Assembly: GCF_902506375.1 (NCBI RefSeq)
Contig: NZ_LR733284.1
Span: 1,972,059-2,036,058 of the forward strand
Direction of reading: 5' to 3'
DNA: 64,000 nucleotides
From: Microbacterium sp. 8M
Lineage (GTDB): Bacteria > Actinomycetota > Actinomycetes > Actinomycetales > Microbacteriaceae
Under the pieces are notes generated by a model. That model worked only from the letters and a program-made list of their open reading frames with translations. It was not told where the DNA came from and made no database searches. Shown in pieces: positions 1 to 8,235 of the stretch. A program made the translations under genes and the position numbers. Each line of letters begins with the position of its first letter. Position 1 is the first letter of the stretch.

Positions 1-451
1 CACGCGCCGTGATCCGCGGAGCGAAACCGATGATCGGCTCGTCCACGTCGATGCCGAGAGCGCGGATCTTGCGCACTCCTGCCTGGGCATCCGCCGACAG
101 CGACTCCTCGCTCCACACGCTGCCCGCGAGCCGCAGCACGGCGAGCTCGGCGGGGGTGAACTCGATGTCGACCGGAAGGTCGTATTCCGCCTTCGGAATG
201 CGATAGCGCGCCTCGCGGAGGTCGTTCGGATCCGTGTGGTCGCCGAGGGTCTCGATCGGGATGCCGAGGGCCCGGAGCTCCTCCTTGTCCCGCTCGAACA
301 TCTTGTCGAGCGCGTCCGCCTTGCCTTCGGACCGCTGCCGGTACCCGGAGACAGAGGCGAGGATCTGCTGCTTCGTCAGGCCGATCTCCGTCGCCATGAG
401 CGCCACGACGAGATTCGTCAGGCGCTCCTCCGCGGGGATCCGTGCCGCCAT
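1..451 (-). CDS. pafB: PafB-type WYL-domain transcriptional regulator, N-terminal 150 residues (cut by window edge)
   Basis: The reading frame starts at ATG 449-451 and runs off the left edge. The visible part begins MAARIPAEERLTNLVVALMA and contains a winged helix-turn-helix stretch (about residues 8-60), followed by the linker that precedes the WYL domain in the PafB/PafC family. In mycobacteria PafB and PafC form a heterodimeric activator of the RecA-independent DNA-damage response. The next gene upstream encodes an FKBP lipoprotein whose stop codon directly abuts this ATG, so the two are probably one transcript. The family call rests on the N-terminal region and on synteny with actinobacterial pafB. 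The WYL domain itself lies outside the window. Confidence 0.75.
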   Translation of the reverse strand, partial: MAARIPAEERLTNLVVALMATEIGLTKQQILASVSGYRQRSEGKADALDKMFERDKEELRALGIPIETLGDHTDPNDLREARYRIPKAEYDLPVDIEFTPAELAVLRLAGSVWSEESLSADAQAGVRKIRALGIDVDEPIIGFAPRITAR

Positions 452-1363
452 CTACTGCCCCGAGGACAAGGAGGCGGCCGAGTCCACACCGAGGATGTCG
501 ACGACGATCGCCTGAGTGCCGTTGCCGTCCGAGCCGGTGCTCTGGCTCGTGCCGGCGGGCGGGATCACCAGGAGCACCTGGGATCCGACCGTCTGACCCT
601 CGAGCTCCGAACCGGAGATCGCCATGGACTGCGAGTCCCAGGTAGACTTCAGCACCTTGCGGGTGTCCCAGTCCACGCTGGTGAACTGCACCCGGAGCAC
701 GTCGCTCTTCTTCACCTTCGCGCCGTTGCCCCGGATGAGGGTCTGCGTCACCTGCTTCGCGGGCTTCTTGGCGTCGGGGATGATGACGCCGGGACGGCCG
801 TCAGGAGCGCGCACCACGGTCGGCAGGCCGAGCGCATCGTTGTAGACCAGCGACCCCTCGGCGTGCGGGAGGAAGACCTTCTGCACGTCGACGACCGCGA
901 CCGCCGCGTCCTCGGCGACGGTGCGCGCCGGGAACCCGACCAGCAGGCGGGATCCCGCCTTGGCACATCCCAGGGCGTCGCCGATGCCCTTGAGCTGGCC
1001 GTCCCACATGGTGATGTCGGCGACCTGGGTGGACCCGTCGAAGCCGGTGCTGCCGAGCGATTCGCCCGTCTTGGCGTCGTAGAGCGCCACATCGATGACG
1101 AACGGCTGGTTCTTCGCGGTGATCGCGGATCCCTTGCCGGTGATGAGATCGTCGACGCTGGACGCAGGCACCTTGGTGGGCGACGCGAACGTCACCCGCG
1201 GCGCCGAGCCGAATTCGCCCTTCACCGTGACCGAGTTCGTGAGCGCGGACGAGGTCGGCTTCGCCGAGCACGCCTGGCCCTCGTAGGAGGGGCCGGCAGA
1301 GCAGCCGGCCAGGGCGAGGGCGGCGAGGCCGAGGGTGATCAGAGCAGCGGCAGTCTTACGCAC
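452..1363 (-). CDS. FKBP-type peptidyl-prolyl isomerase lipoprotein
   Basis: A 303-residue exported lipoprotein. GTG 1361-1363 was chosen because it places a lipoprotein signal directly at the N-terminus: basic MRKT, a hydrophobic core, then lipobox L-A-G-C with Cys21. Two FKBP-like halves are visible. The first, about residues 75-165, has a conserved GIGDAL...G segment. The second, about 215-290, has VLRVQF near its start and ends in GSQVLLVIPPAG, the typical FKBP terminal strand. Such proteins assist folding of exported proteins at proline bonds. An FKBP lipoprotein next to pafB is a common actinobacterial arrangement. Enzymatic activity is inferred; the first half is divergent and may be non-catalytic. 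Only 10 nt separate this start from the trmI stop. Confidence 0.85.
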   Translation of the reverse strand: MRKTAAALITLGLAALALAGCSAGPSYEGQACSAKPTSSALTNSVTVKGEFGSAPRVTFASPTKVPASSVDDLITGKGSAITAKNQPFVIDVALYDAKTGESLGSTGFDGSTQVADITMWDGQLKGIGDALGCAKAGSRLLVGFPARTVAEDAAVAVVDVQKVFLPHAEGSLVYNDALGLPTVVRAPDGRPGVIIPDAKKPAKQVTQTLIRGNGAKVKKSDVLRVQFTSVDWDTRKVLKSTWDSQSMAISGSELEGQTVGSQVLLVIPPAGTSQSTGSDGNGTQAIVVDILGVDSAASLSSGQ

Positions 1364-1373
1364 GCGCTCCAGT

Positions 1374-2405
1374 CTATGCGGACGGATCCCCGGGCTCGGT
1401 CCCTTCGGCGTCCGCGTCGCGCGACGCGGCGAGCCGTGCTCCTCCCGCAGCCCGCTGCGCCTCCCGGACGCGCTTGCGCAGGTTCTTGTCCGTGATCTCC
1501 CGGTCGCCGACCGCCCCCGGGGTCCACAGCTCCACATCCTCGTCGCCGTAGGTGGCCTTCTTCGCCGCGCGGCGCTTCACGTCGGGCGGGATCGCGCCCG
1601 GCGCGAGCCGGCGCGCGGTGATGAGGAACCCGGTGTGCGCGACCATGCGGTGGTCGGGGCGCACGGCCAGACCCTCCACGTGCCAGCCGCGCACCATGGT
1701 CTCCGACGCCTCGGGCTCGGTGAACAGCCCGGTGCCGCGCACGTACTCTGCGACGCGCGACAGCTGAGTGGCGGTCGCCACGTAACAGAGCACGACGCCG
1801 CCCGGTGCGAGCGCGTCGGCGACGACGTCGATGCACTCCCACGGCGCGAGCATGTCGAGCACGACGCGGTCGACCGTGCCCGCCCCGAACTCGGCGGGCA
1901 GCGCCTCCTGCAGGTCGCCCACGACGACGCGCCACGACTCGGGCAGCTCGCCGAGGAAGGTCTCCACGTTGGCGGTGGCCACCTCGGCGAAATCCTCCCG
2001 GCGTTCGAAGGAGACCAGACGCCCGGTGGGACCGATCGCGCGCAGCAGCGAGAGCGACAGCGCCCCGGAGCCCACGCCGGCCTCGACCACGGTCGCACCG
2101 GGGAAGATGTCGGCCTGCGTCACGATCTGGGCCGCATCCTTCGGGTACACGATCGCCGCGCCCCGCGGCATCGACATCACGAAGTCGCGCAGCAGCGGGC
2201 GCAGCGCCAGGTACTCGTGGCCGGAGCTGTTCGCCACGACGGATCCGTCCGGCAGCCCGATCAGGTCGCGGTGCCGCAGCACGCCGTGGTGCGTGTGCAG
2301 CTCGCCGTCCGCACGCAGCGTGACCGTGTGCATGCGTCCCTTGGGACCGGTCAGCTGCACGCGATCGCCCTCGCGGAACGGCCCGCTCGGCCGCTGCGCG
2401 GTCAC
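1374..2405 (-). CDS. trmI: tRNA (adenine-58-N1)-methyltransferase TrmI
   Basis: A 343-residue SAM-dependent methyltransferase that makes m1A58 in the T-loop of tRNAs. The SAM-binding motif I is VVEAGVGSGALSLS (about 106-119), preceded by the family-typical PRGAAIVYPKDAAQIV segment. DMLAPW (184-189) is the catalytic-loop motif, with Asp184 as the expected key residue. An N-terminal beta-barrel-like segment (about 10-75) also matches the family. The C-terminus extends about 60 charged residues beyond the mycobacterial enzyme. GTG 2403-2405 overlaps the stop of the HAD gene (GTGA), indicating translational coupling. Confidence 0.93.
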   Translation of the reverse strand: MTAQRPSGPFREGDRVQLTGPKGRMHTVTLRADGELHTHHGVLRHRDLIGLPDGSVVANSSGHEYLALRPLLRDFVMSMPRGAAIVYPKDAAQIVTQADIFPGATVVEAGVGSGALSLSLLRAIGPTGRLVSFERREDFAEVATANVETFLGELPESWRVVVGDLQEALPAEFGAGTVDRVVLDMLAPWECIDVVADALAPGGVVLCYVATATQLSRVAEYVRGTGLFTEPEASETMVRGWHVEGLAVRPDHRMVAHTGFLITARRLAPGAIPPDVKRRAAKKATYGDEDVELWTPGAVGDREITDKNLRKRVREAQRAAGGARLAASRDADAEGTEPGDPSA

Positions 2406-3088
2406 AGCGCGGCCTCCGCCCGGGCGGAGCGCACACGCGCGAACTCGGCGATGAGGTCATCGACGCCGCGCCCCGAGAGCGTGTCCCAGAGGACGTCGGC
2501 GCCCAGGCCGTCCAGGTCGACGATGTGCGGGATGCCGATGGTCACGGCTCGCGCCGACAGCGCGGCCTGCAGGCCCGTGGGCGAGTCCTCGAGCGCGACG
2601 GCGTGCGCGATGTCGACGCCGAGCGCGTCGGCGGCCTGCAGGTACGGGTCCGGGAACGGCTTGGGGCGCTGGACGTCGTCGCCGCCGACGATCACGTCGA
2701 AGGCGTCGAAGCCGATCAGGGAGACGATGTCCTCGGCCATCCGGCGCAGCGACATGGTCACGAGCGCCGTGGGCACGCCCTCGGCGCGCAGCGCACGCAG
2801 CAGCTCCTTCGCACCGGGGCGGAACGGCACACCGTCCTGCTGCAGGCGCACGCGGACCCGCTCGGTCAGCTCATCGACGATCTCCTGGGCGCCCATCCGC
2901 ACGCCCGCGCCCTGCAGAATGATCGCGCTGTCGATCAGGCCGTTGCCGACCAGCTGCAGCGCCTGCTCGTGAGTCCAGGTGCCGCCGAACGATTCGACGA
3001 GATCGGTCTCGGCGTCCATCCAGTACGGTTCGGTGTCGACAAGGGTTCCGTCCATGTCCCAGAGGACCGCGCGAGGATGCTGATTCAC
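2402..3088 (-). CDS. HAD-superfamily hydrolase, beta-phosphoglucomutase-like
   Basis: A 228-residue HAD phosphatase with all four motifs: DMDGT (residues 11-15, nucleophile Asp11), a motif II Thr in LVTMSLRR, the motif III Lys in RPKPFPDP, and the motif IV acidic residues in ALEDSPTG. The long cap between motifs I and II places it in the beta-phosphoglucomutase/phosphoglycolate-phosphatase subfamily; the substrate cannot be read from sequence. GTG 3086-3088 was chosen because TACGAT (revcomp of 3095-3100) ends exactly 6 nt upstream, the pattern of a leaderless transcript, and because it starts just before the HAD fold. The gene leads a probable operon with trmI, the FKBP gene and pafB. Confidence 0.85.
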   Translation of the reverse strand: MNQHPRAVLWDMDGTLVDTEPYWMDAETDLVESFGGTWTHEQALQLVGNGLIDSAIILQGAGVRMGAQEIVDELTERVRVRLQQDGVPFRPGAKELLRALRAEGVPTALVTMSLRRMAEDIVSLIGFDAFDVIVGGDDVQRPKPFPDPYLQAADALGVDIAHAVALEDSPTGLQAALSARAVTIGIPHIVDLDGLGADVLWDTLSGRGVDDLIAEFARVRSARAEAAL

Positions 3089-3179
3089 TCCCCCATCGTA
3101 CCGGCGTACCGCCTCCCGCCCCGTGGCAGGACTAGCCTGGACGGAACACGCGGCGCGGGCCGCCGCAGGAAGGAACACT

Positions 3180-4031
3180 GTGCAGGTACTCGGATCCCGG
3201 ATCCTCGTCGCCGCCTTCGACGGCTGGAACGACGCGGGTGAGGCCGCGTCCGGCGCCGCCGAGCAGATCGACGACGGCGGCTACGAGCTCGTGCACACGG
3301 TGGACCCCGAGCTGTACTTCGACTATCAGTGGGCACGTCCGACCGTGGAGCGCGACCAGGACGGAAACCGTCGTCTGCGCTGGCCCTCGGCGCGGATGCA
3401 GCGGCCGACGAGCGTCCCGGACGACGCGGAGCCGCGCCTCTGGCTGCTGACCGGCACCGAGCCGGCGCGCGCCTGGCAGGCTTTCAGCGCCGAGTTCATC
3501 GACGCCGCCCTGAGCGAGGACATCACCGGCTTCGTCACCCTCGGCGCGATGCTCTCGGACGTGCCGCACACGCGCCCGATCTCGATCTTCGCCTCGAGCG
3601 AGAACGCCGAGGTGCGCGAAGCCCTGGGAATCGAGCGCTCGACCTATGAGGGCCCGATCGGGATCCTCTCCGCCCTCGATCACGCCGCCGAGCAGGCCGG
3701 CATCCCGGCACTCTCGCTCTGGGCCAACGTGCCGCACTACGTGCAGACCGGCGGCGCATCGCCCAAGGCGACGCTGGCCCTGCTGGACCGCCTGCACGAG
3801 GTGACCGGCGTGGACGTCCCCCGCGGCACGTTGGCCACCGAGGCCGCGATGTGGGAGGCGACCATCGACGCCGCCGCCGCGGAGGACGAGGAGATGGCCG
3901 CCTACATCGCGCAGCTGGAGGCCAAGCGCGACACCTGGGACTCGCCGGACGCCTCGGGCGAGGCGATCGCGCAGGCCTTCGAGCGGTTCTTCCGCCGCAA
4001 CGGCGAGGGCCCGGGCGACCACAAGCGCTGA
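3180..4031 (+). CDS. PAC2 family protein (proteasome-assembly-chaperone-like)
   Basis: A 283-residue protein of the PAC2 family (PF09754 type), recognised by the N-terminal LGSRILVAAFDGWNDAGEAAS block, the central FVTLGAMLSDVPHTRPI and the NVPHYVQTGGASPKAT block. The bacterial members have no established function; the name comes from eukaryotic proteasome chaperones. GTG 3180 follows a good ribosome site (AGGAAGG), and a TAGCCT -10 box lies at 3133-3138, giving a leader of about 35 nt. It is divergent from the HAD-trmI-pafB operon. In mycobacteria PAC2 genes also lie near the trmI/proteasome locus, which makes the neighbourhood suggestive even though no proteasome genes are present here. Confidence 0.85.
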   Translation: MQVLGSRILVAAFDGWNDAGEAASGAAEQIDDGGYELVHTVDPELYFDYQWARPTVERDQDGNRRLRWPSARMQRPTSVPDDAEPRLWLLTGTEPARAWQAFSAEFIDAALSEDITGFVTLGAMLSDVPHTRPISIFASSENAEVREALGIERSTYEGPIGILSALDHAAEQAGIPALSLWANVPHYVQTGGASPKATLALLDRLHEVTGVDVPRGTLATEAAMWEATIDAAAAEDEEMAAYIAQLEAKRDTWDSPDASGEAIAQAFERFFRRNGEGPGDHKR

Positions 4032-4089
4032 GCTGCGGCCGTCGGACCGTCCGGCCCTTCGACAGGATCCGGGACCCCTGCCGGCCGGG
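4032..4089. repeat. Convergent intergenic spacer with REP-like CCCTTCGACAGG segment
   Basis: The short gap between convergent genes carries CGGCCCTTCGACAGGATCC followed by GGGACCCCTGCCGGCCGG. The outer CCGGC and GCCGG can pair into a stem, so it may act as a bidirectional terminator. Its resemblance to the CCCTTCGACCGGCTCGAG segment near 9471 suggests remnants of a dispersed intergenic repeat. Only two imperfect copies are visible, so the call is weak. Confidence 0.3.
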
Positions 4090-4914
4090 TCAGGGCTTGA
4101 TCACGCCCATCGCCAGCAGCACGATCAACACCACGCCGAGCAGGATCCGGTAGATCACGAACGGCAGGAAGCTGCGCTGCGAGATCCAGCGCATGAAGAA
4201 CGCGATGACGCCCAGCCCGACGACGAACGCGATGCCGGTCGCGGCGAGGGTCTCCCCCGCGGAGAACACGCTCGGCTCGCCGATGCTCTTCACCGCCTGG
4301 TAGACGCCGGATCCGAAGACCGCGGGGATCGCGAGCAGGAACGCGTAGCGGGCGGCGGCCTCGCGTTCGTACCCGAGCAGGAGACCCGCGGTGATCGTGC
4401 CGCCCGAACGCGACACTCCGGGGATGAGCGCGAGCGACTGCGCGAGGCCGTACACCACGCCGTGTCCCACGGTCAGGTCCTTCAGGGTGCGCCGGCGGGC
4501 CCCGATCGCGTCGGCGACGCCGAGCAGCACGCCGAACACGATGAGCATGATCGCGACGAGCCACAGCGACCGGAACACGGTCTCGATCTGATCCTTGAAG
4601 ACCAGCCCCAGCACCACGATCGGGATGCTGCCGATGATGATCAGCCAGCCCATCCGCGCGTCCGGGTCGTTCCTCGGGATCCGCCCGAGCAGCGCCGACC
4701 ACCAGCGACTGACGATGCGCACGATGTCGCGCCAGAAGAACACGACCACGGCGGCCTCGGTGCCGATCTGCGTGATCGCGGTGAACGCGGCGCCGGGGTC
4801 CTGAGCACTCGGGAGGAATGCTCCGACGATGCGCAGGTGCGCGCTGGAGGAGATCGGCAGGAACTCGGTGAGTCCCTGAACGATGCCCAGGAAGATGGCT
4901 TCGAGAAGGTGCAT
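4090..4914 (-). CDS. uppP: Undecaprenyl-diphosphatase UppP (BacA family)
   Basis: A 274-residue multi-pass membrane enzyme that dephosphorylates undecaprenyl diphosphate to recycle the lipid carrier of cell-wall synthesis; some members confer bacitracin resistance. Both catalytic motifs are present: [14 protein letters not shown] (residues 14-27, with Glu17 and the serines) and PGVSRSGGT (165-173, with Arg169). Hydrophobic segments run throughout and the length is normal for the family. ATG 4912-4914 gives the canonical N-terminus [17 protein letters not shown]. The longer open frame upstream lies across another gene and is not used. Confidence 0.95.
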   Translation of the reverse strand: MHLLEAIFLGIVQGLTEFLPISSSAHLRIVGAFLPSAQDPGAAFTAITQIGTEAAVVVFFWRDIVRIVSRWWSALLGRIPRNDPDARMGWLIIIGSIPIVVLGLVFKDQIETVFRSLWLVAIMLIVFGVLLGVADAIGARRRTLKDLTVGHGVVYGLAQSLALIPGVSRSGGTITAGLLLGYEREAAARYAFLLAIPAVFGSGVYQAVKSIGEPSVFSAGETLAATGIAFVVGLGVIAFFMRWISQRSFLPFVIYRILLGVVLIVLLAMGVIKP

Positions 4915-4973
4915 GGATCGCTTTCGCTTCGGGCGCGTGCTCGCGCGGTCAGTCGGATGGGCGGGCGCCGTGC

Positions 4974-6275
4974 TCAGTAGGTGCGCAGCAGATCGGTCAG
5001 GACGCGCTGACCGAACACCAGCGAGTCGATCGGCACGCGCTCGTCGACCCCGTGGAACATGCCGGTGAAATCGAGGTCCGCGGGCAGCTTGAGCGGTGCG
5101 AAGCCGTAGCCGGTGATGCCGAGGGACGCGAGCGCCTTGTTGTCGGTGCCCGCGCCGAGCAGGTACGGGATCACCGGCACCCCGGGGTCGTGCCGGCCGA
5201 GCGCAGCGACCATGGCGTCGACGAGGTCGCCGGCGAAGGGGGTCTCCATCCCGATGTCCTGCACCACCATCTCGAGCTCGATGTCGTCGCCGACGAGGTC
5301 GCGGAGCTGCGCCAGCACGTCGTCCTCCTGGCCGGGCACCACGCGCACGTCGATGAGGGCTTCGGCGCGCTCGGGGATGACGTTGTGCTTGTACCCGGCC
5401 TGCAGCACGGTGGGGTTCGTCGTGGTGCGCAGCGTCGAGCGCAGGAACGCCTCCGCAGGACCTGCGGTGGCGGCCAGCGCGTCGGGGTCGTCCACGGGCA
5501 GACCCGTGAGCGCGCTCATGCGGTCGAGGAACTCGCGCGTGGTGTCCGTGAGCTGGATCGGCCACGATGTGCGTCCGATCGCCGCGACCGCCGCGGCGAG
5601 CTTGGTGACGGCGTTCTCGGGATGGAAGCGGCTGCCGTGTCCGGCGCGCCCCTTGGCGATCAGCCGGATCCACATCAGCGCCTTCTCGCCCACCTGGAGC
5701 AGATAGGCGCGACGGTCGCCCACGGGGATGGAGTAGCCGCCGACCTCGCTGATCGCTTCGGTGGCGCCGGCGAACCACTCGGGACGGTCCTGCACGACCA
5801 GGGTGGAGCCCTCCACACCGCCGTTCTCCTCGTCGGCGAAGAACGCCAGGACGAGGTCGCGTTCGGGCTGCTCCCCCGCTCGCAGGATCTCGGCGACGGA
5901 CGTGAGGATCAAGGCGTCCATGTTCTTCATGTCCACCGCGCCCCGGCCCCACAGCATGCCGTCGCGCACGACGCCGGCGAACGGGTCGACGCTCCAGTCA
6001 TCGGCCATGGCGGGCACGACGTCGAGGTGCCCGTGCACGACGAGCGCCGGCTTGTCGCGGTTGCGGCCGGGCACCCTGGCCGTAACGTTCGTGCGGCGGG
6101 CGATCGGCTCGTAGTACTCGGGCGCCAGTCCCAGGGATTCGAGGTAGGCGCCGACGTACTCCGCGGCCTCCCGTTCGCCCTTCGCGTCCCCGCCGCCGAA
6201 GTTGGAAGTGTCGATACGGATGAGCTCTGCGGCGATCCGCGCGACCTCGGGAAGTTCGGCATCCGGCTGGGGCAT
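4974..6275 (-). CDS. M20 family metallopeptidase/deacylase
   Basis: A 433-residue M20/M25/M40 zinc hydrolase. Metal-site motifs are HGHLDVVPA (81-89, ligand His83, Asp85), RGAVDMKN (111-118, bridging Asp115) and FADEENGG (146-153, catalytic Glu149 and ligand Glu150). A dimerisation insert lies between about 190 and 310. Family members are dipeptidases, acetylornithine/succinyl-diaminopimelate deacylases or related enzymes; the actual substrate is not determined by sequence. ATG 6273-6275 lies exactly 6 nt after a TAGCCT box (revcomp of 6282-6287), so it is probably leaderless. It is separated from uppP by 59 nt and is probably co-directional with it. Confidence 0.88.
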   Translation of the reverse strand: MPQPDAELPEVARIAAELIRIDTSNFGGGDAKGEREAAEYVGAYLESLGLAPEYYEPIARRTNVTARVPGRNRDKPALVVHGHLDVVPAMADDWSVDPFAGVVRDGMLWGRGAVDMKNMDALILTSVAEILRAGEQPERDLVLAFFADEENGGVEGSTLVVQDRPEWFAGATEAISEVGGYSIPVGDRRAYLLQVGEKALMWIRLIAKGRAGHGSRFHPENAVTKLAAAVAAIGRTSWPIQLTDTTREFLDRMSALTGLPVDDPDALAATAGPAEAFLRSTLRTTTNPTVLQAGYKHNVIPERAEALIDVRVVPGQEDDVLAQLRDLVGDDIELEMVVQDIGMETPFAGDLVDAMVAALGRHDPGVPVIPYLLGAGTDNKALASLGITGYGFAPLKLPADLDFTGMFHGVDERVPIDSLVFGQRVLTDLLRTY

Positions 6276-6344
6276 GCGACAAGGCTATCGAACCCGTACG
6301 ACGCGCCCGACGTGCATCCTGGTTCGAGGGGGCCCTCGGAACGT

Positions 6345-6352
6345 GATAGTGT
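6345..6352 (+). promoter_or_regulatory. Probable promoter -10 of tRNA-Leu
   Basis: GATAGTGT offers a TAGTGT or GATAGT -10 element about 33-40 nt upstream of the tRNA. TTCGAG at 6323-6328 sits at a suitable distance (18 bp) for a -35 element. Support is by position and consensus only. Confidence 0.4.
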
Positions 6353-6384
6353 CATTCCTCGGTTGGAAACAGCCGAAAACACCA

Positions 6385-6469
6385 GCGCGGGTGGCGGAAT
6401 AGGTAGACGCGCTAGCTTGAGGTGCTAGTGCCCGCATAGGGCGTGGGGGTTCAAGTCCCCCCTCGCGCA
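6385..6469 (+). tRNA. tRNA-Leu (anticodon GAG)
   Basis: An 85-nt class II tRNA. The acceptor stem GCGCGGG (6385-6391) pairs with CTCGCGC (6462-6468), with one G-U pair; the discriminator base is A. The anticodon stem CTAGC/GCTAG encloses the loop TTGAGGT, with anticodon GAG at 6419-6421 reading CUC. A long variable arm and the T-loop GTTCAAGTCC are present, as expected for Leu. CCA is not encoded. Confidence 0.97.
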
Positions 6470-6474
6470 CAGAA

Positions 6475-6515
6475 CGACGAAGGCTCGGATCGCAAGATCC
6501 GGGCCTTCTTCGTTT
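6475..6515 (+). terminator. Rho-independent terminator of tRNA-Leu
   Basis: GAAGGCTCGGATC (6479-6491) pairs with GATCCGGGCCTTC (6496-6508) around a GCAA tetraloop, followed by TTCGTTTCG. The stem has 13 pairs with one G-U, directly after the tRNA. Confidence 0.85.
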
Positions 6516-6556
6516 CGGTGATCCGCCGCTCAGATGGGGGCTTCGTCCGAGTCCGG

Positions 6557-6766
6557 CTACTCCGGGGCGATCACTCCGATGCCCTGGGCGCGGTGGCTCG
6601 GCTCGGGTTCCTCCTCCCGTGCGCTCTGCGGCGCCTTCGGCTCCTCGTCGACGTCCTTCTCGGTGCTGGGCTCCTGCAGCTCCGAAGCGGTCGGCTCCTC
6701 CGGCCGATCCTCTTCCGGGCGCGTCTGCGGATCCCGCTCGCCGCTCTCGTCGTGCGTATCGCTCAT
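6557..6766 (-). CDS. Small acidic hypothetical protein (69 aa)
   Basis: ATG 6764-6766 is preceded by a strong ribosome site, TAGGAGGCC, 8 nt away; this is the main evidence that the frame is real. The product, starting MSDTHDESGERDPQTRPEED, is almost entirely hydrophilic, rich in Glu, Asp, Pro and Ser, with no hydrophobic core and no cysteine. It is probably disordered. It ends with a short apolar tail IGVIAPE. It lies alone between tRNA-Leu and the S53 peptidase. I do not recognise a family and propose no function. Confidence 0.6.
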   Translation of the reverse strand: MSDTHDESGERDPQTRPEEDRPEEPTASELQEPSTEKDVDEEPKAPQSAREEEPEPSHRAQGIGVIAPE

Positions 6767-6882
6767 CCCCTGGCCTCCTATCCTGGTGTCCGGTTCCAGG
6801 GTGCGGGCGGAGAAGGGGTGAGGCCAACGGGTTGACAAGGGCCCCACCCCCACCTGGGCGACGGATCACTCGCCGCCCTGAT

Positions 6883-8097
6883 TCAGAAGCCGGTGGTGCC
6901 CTTCGGGGTGCCGAGGCCCGTGGGGCCGTCCCAGCCCGCACCCGCGGTGCACAGCACCGTGACGGTGCACGAGCCGTTGCTTCCGGACGTGACGTCGTTG
7001 AACGCCGCGGATCCGGCCGCGTAGAGCACGTCGTTGGAGTAGCCCGACGGCGCCCCGGCCAACGCGAACACCGACGCGATCAGGGGCGACGACAGCGAGG
7101 TGCCGCCGTACTGCGCCCAGCTCGAGTTCTTGCGCGACGTCGGCGCGTACACGGCGAGGCCCGTGTTCGGGTCCGCCACCGCGGAGACGTCTGCCATGGC
7201 CCGCTTCGCGCAGCCCGTCGCACCGGGATTCTGCCCGGTGGGTGCGAGGTTCAGGGTCGAGCATCCGGAGCCGGCGCCGCTCCACGCCGTCTCCGACCAG
7301 CCGCGCGCGTTCGCGGTCGTGGTGAGCGAGGTCCCTCCCACGGCCGTCACGTATCGCGAGCTCGCCGGGTAGGACGGCCCGGTGAAGCCGTTGTCACCCG
7401 TCGACGCGGTCACCGCGATGCCCGGGTGGTTGTAGTACCCGCCGTAGGTCGAATCGGCGAGATCGCCGGAGGATCCGTAGGAGTTCGAGATGGCGGTCGC
7501 ACCGAGCCGGGCAGCCGTGTTCACCGCCGTGCCGAGGTCGGACAGAGAACTCGATGAGGCCTGGACGAGGAGGATCCTGCAGTCCGGACATGCGGCGGAG
7601 ACGGCGTCCAGATCCAGCGCCTGCTCATCGGCCCAGCCGAGGTTGAAGGCGGGCAGGCGCGAGCCGCCGTTCTGATCGACGATCGTGAGGCATCCCGACG
7701 CCACGGTGCACGCCGGCAGGTGGAACGTGGACCGGTAGGCGGCGAGGTCCCGCTCCGCGTTCGGATAGCCGTACGCATCGACGATGGCCACGGTGCGGCC
7801 CTGCGCCGACAGTCCTGAAAGTCCATACGCCGACTGGATGTCCGCGGGGGTCTTGCCGCTCACGCTCGCCGCGGCGCCGGCTCCGCCGTCGGCGCGGAAC
7901 GGGTCCACCGGAGCATCCTGCGCGTCGACGAGCAGTTCCGCCAGGCACGAAGCCGACCCGGGGGCCGCGGTCGCGCAGACACGCTTCCCGTGCTCGCCCG
8001 TATGAGGACTCGCCTGTGCAGGAGCGGCGACGACGGCGGCACCGCCGAGGACGAGGCTCGCCACGACGGCGAGACGCAGGGACGTACGGAGTTTCAC
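6883..8097 (-). CDS. Secreted S53 (sedolisin-type) serine peptidase
   Basis: A 404-residue exported serine-carboxyl peptidase. A signal peptide (residues 1-29) has a cleavable AQA-SP junction. The S53 triad is present: Glu158 and Asp162 in the E-x3-D motif of the WADEQALDLD block, and Ser334 in GGTSLSSP. The oxyanion Asp235 is in STGDNG, and the C-terminal calcium site is DVTSG...GWDGPTGLGTP. Classical sedolisins carry a propeptide of about 200 residues; here only about 60 residues lie between signal and catalytic core. GTG 8095-8097 follows an AAGGAGAT ribosome site. Cysteine pairs near 41/51, 130/136 and 170/173 could form disulfides. It is probably a scavenging extracellular protease. Confidence 0.9.
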   Translation of the reverse strand: MKLRTSLRLAVVASLVLGGAAVVAAPAQASPHTGEHGKRVCATAAPGSASCLAELLVDAQDAPVDPFRADGGAGAAASVSGKTPADIQSAYGLSGLSAQGRTVAIVDAYGYPNAERDLAAYRSTFHLPACTVASGCLTIVDQNGGSRLPAFNLGWADEQALDLDAVSAACPDCRILLVQASSSSLSDLGTAVNTAARLGATAISNSYGSSGDLADSTYGGYYNHPGIAVTASTGDNGFTGPSYPASSRYVTAVGGTSLTTTANARGWSETAWSGAGSGCSTLNLAPTGQNPGATGCAKRAMADVSAVADPNTGLAVYAPTSRKNSSWAQYGGTSLSSPLIASVFALAGAPSGYSNDVLYAAGSAAFNDVTSGSNGSCTVTVLCTAGAGWDGPTGLGTPKGTTGF

Positions 8098-8235
8098 GAT
8101 CGGTATCTCCTTCGATACGACGTCGATATCTGGACGCGCACCAATATATGAGCCGCATCGCCATCATGCCGGTATTCCGACTACGGAGAACGGGGTGTCG
8201 TCGCATCGACGTCCTCGGCCGACCGCAGACCTCGA

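Noticed and set aside
236..1495. 419-codon plus-strand frame
   Set aside because: It is antisense to pafB and the FKBP lipoprotein, with shadow-type composition.
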